The position numbers and the translations under genes were made by a program. Below, one piece after another: positions 63,021 to 64,000 of a DNA stretch of 64,000 nucleotides. The number at the start of each line of letters is the position of its first letter. Within the stretch, counting starts at the first letter, position 1. The stretch comes from Camarhynchus parvulus (taxonomy: Eukaryota > Chordata > Aves > Passeriformes > Thraupidae), in assembly GCF_901933205.1 (NCBI RefSeq), contig NC_044601.1, positions 30,666,352 to 30,730,351 on the forward strand, written 5' to 3'. The notes below the pieces were generated by a model that was given only the letters and a program-made list of their open reading frames with translations, was not told where the DNA came from and did no database searches.

Positions 63021-64000
63021 AGATAATGTAAATGCTAATGAAATGCCATCATTTTGGTGTGTCATTTCTCAGCTTCTGAAATACATGAATTCAGGCCTTG
63101 GCATTTATACTCATGCGAAAAGAGATATTAACTTCAACTTCCTCCTTAACAATAATTACCATTAGACCACTCCATCCCTGTCCTAAGAAAACACATTAGG
63201 GCAGGTTTTCAGCTGTTGCAAGTCATTGCAGTGTCACTGGAACCAAAGAGGCTGTGCTGAGCTGCACCATTTCAAAGTCTTCCCTTACACAGCTCGAATG
63301 TCCATCCCTCACCATGCCCCTCACTCGCCTGAGTGTGGGCGGTAGTCGGGGAAGCTGCAGGGTGCCCGTGGATGTACAGGCAGGTAGATGGGCCAGGAAG
63401 TGGCTTGGCTGGGGCACAAGGCTGTTCTTGTGCTGGGGTGCTCAGAGTTCGCTCAGTCTCAGCCACGCTGGCAGAGAGTCTAGCCAGGCATCTCATACCG
63501 GCACTCAGCATGGGAGGAGGAGGTGGAAGGGAAGCCTGGTGCTGCTGAGCTGACAAGGTTCCCTTTCCCTTTGGAGGGTGCTGCTGGATGGGCAGTGGGG
63601 TGCAGGCACAGCTGTGTCAGTGGCTGTGCTGCAGGGTCCCAAACAGCACACTACAGACCTGCCTTCCGACTGACAGGGGGGTGCTGGCATGGCCCTTTCC
63701 TACTTCAACACTAAATATGCTCTTTAAAGAGGAATGGCCCTTACCTGGGATTTGCTAACTCCAAACATCCATCCTACTCTGTATTGGAATGACCAAGACT
63801 AATGGGCTAGATTATTGCCACCTTTGCCACAGGTCCAGTATAATGCCAAATTTATCTGTTATATAGAAATAGCGAAAGTCCTACCAGTAAGCTCAGTGTT
63901 AAACTAGAACTAGCTTTGGTGTTCTCTATAGGCCTAAAAAATGCTTGTGCATACTTTAGACCTTATCAGTGTCACTCTGCTTGCTATCCATATCCAAAAC
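63021..64000. other. Right end of the window, nothing recognised
   Basis: Includes a moderately GC-rich patch at about 63.25-63.70 kb with overlapping open frames on both strands (up to 99 codons). None resembles a known protein, and few CpGs are present compared with the two islands. The rest is AT-rich without visible features. Confidence 0.5.

Noticed and set aside
1..64000. CRISPR arrays, operons, insertion sequences, phage genes, tRNA or rRNA genes
   Set aside because: The window is vertebrate nuclear DNA. No regularly spaced repeats, prokaryotic gene organisation or cloverleaf-forming sequence was seen by eye; a covariance-model scan was not possible.

Overview
The window is vertebrate nuclear DNA, most likely from a bird. 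It has long AT-rich introns and few recognisable repeats. The interspersed repeats I can identify are CR1-type LINE fragments, two of them ending in the ATTCTGTG octamer typical of avian/reptilian CR1. The only protein-coding gene I can support lies on the minus strand. It is the 5' part of neuregulin-1 (NRG1), in the Ig-domain (type I / ARIA-like) form. The exon-encoded protein is very close to chicken ARIA as I remember it. No database search was possible.

Layout, read in gene order from right to left: a CpG-island promoter with the first coding exon (about 46.8-48.0 kb, exon 47,068-47,218); a 30.8-kb first intron; two exons that together encode one Ig-like C2 domain (16,073-16,250 and 9,154-9,278); and a 51-bp exon for the Ser/Thr-rich glycosylated spacer (1,486-1,536). 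The EGF-like, transmembrane and cytoplasmic exons lie beyond the left edge. Splice sites and phases agree throughout: phase 1, then 2, then 1, then 1. The two Ig exons form an in-frame 303-nt cassette, and the spacer exon can be skipped without a frameshift.

The first intron holds a second, smaller CpG island (about 40.9-41.23 kb) with a near-consensus CTCF motif, next to a 270-bp purine-rich tract. A CR1 fragment lies in intron 2, and simple repeats are scattered through the introns. The region right of 48 kb is upstream of the type I promoter. It may be intergenic or an intron of longer NRG1 isoforms. It holds two head-to-tail CR1 3' ends (58.95-60.43 kb), a third decayed CR1 copy (62.6-63.0 kb) and two CA microsatellites. 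I recognise no other gene there.

I found no convincing undescribed biological system. The points most worth a second look are the intronic CpG island with the CTCF-like site, the perfect 18-bp palindrome just inside intron 1, the short spacer exon, and the uncertain translation start with long A-runs in the probable 5' leader.
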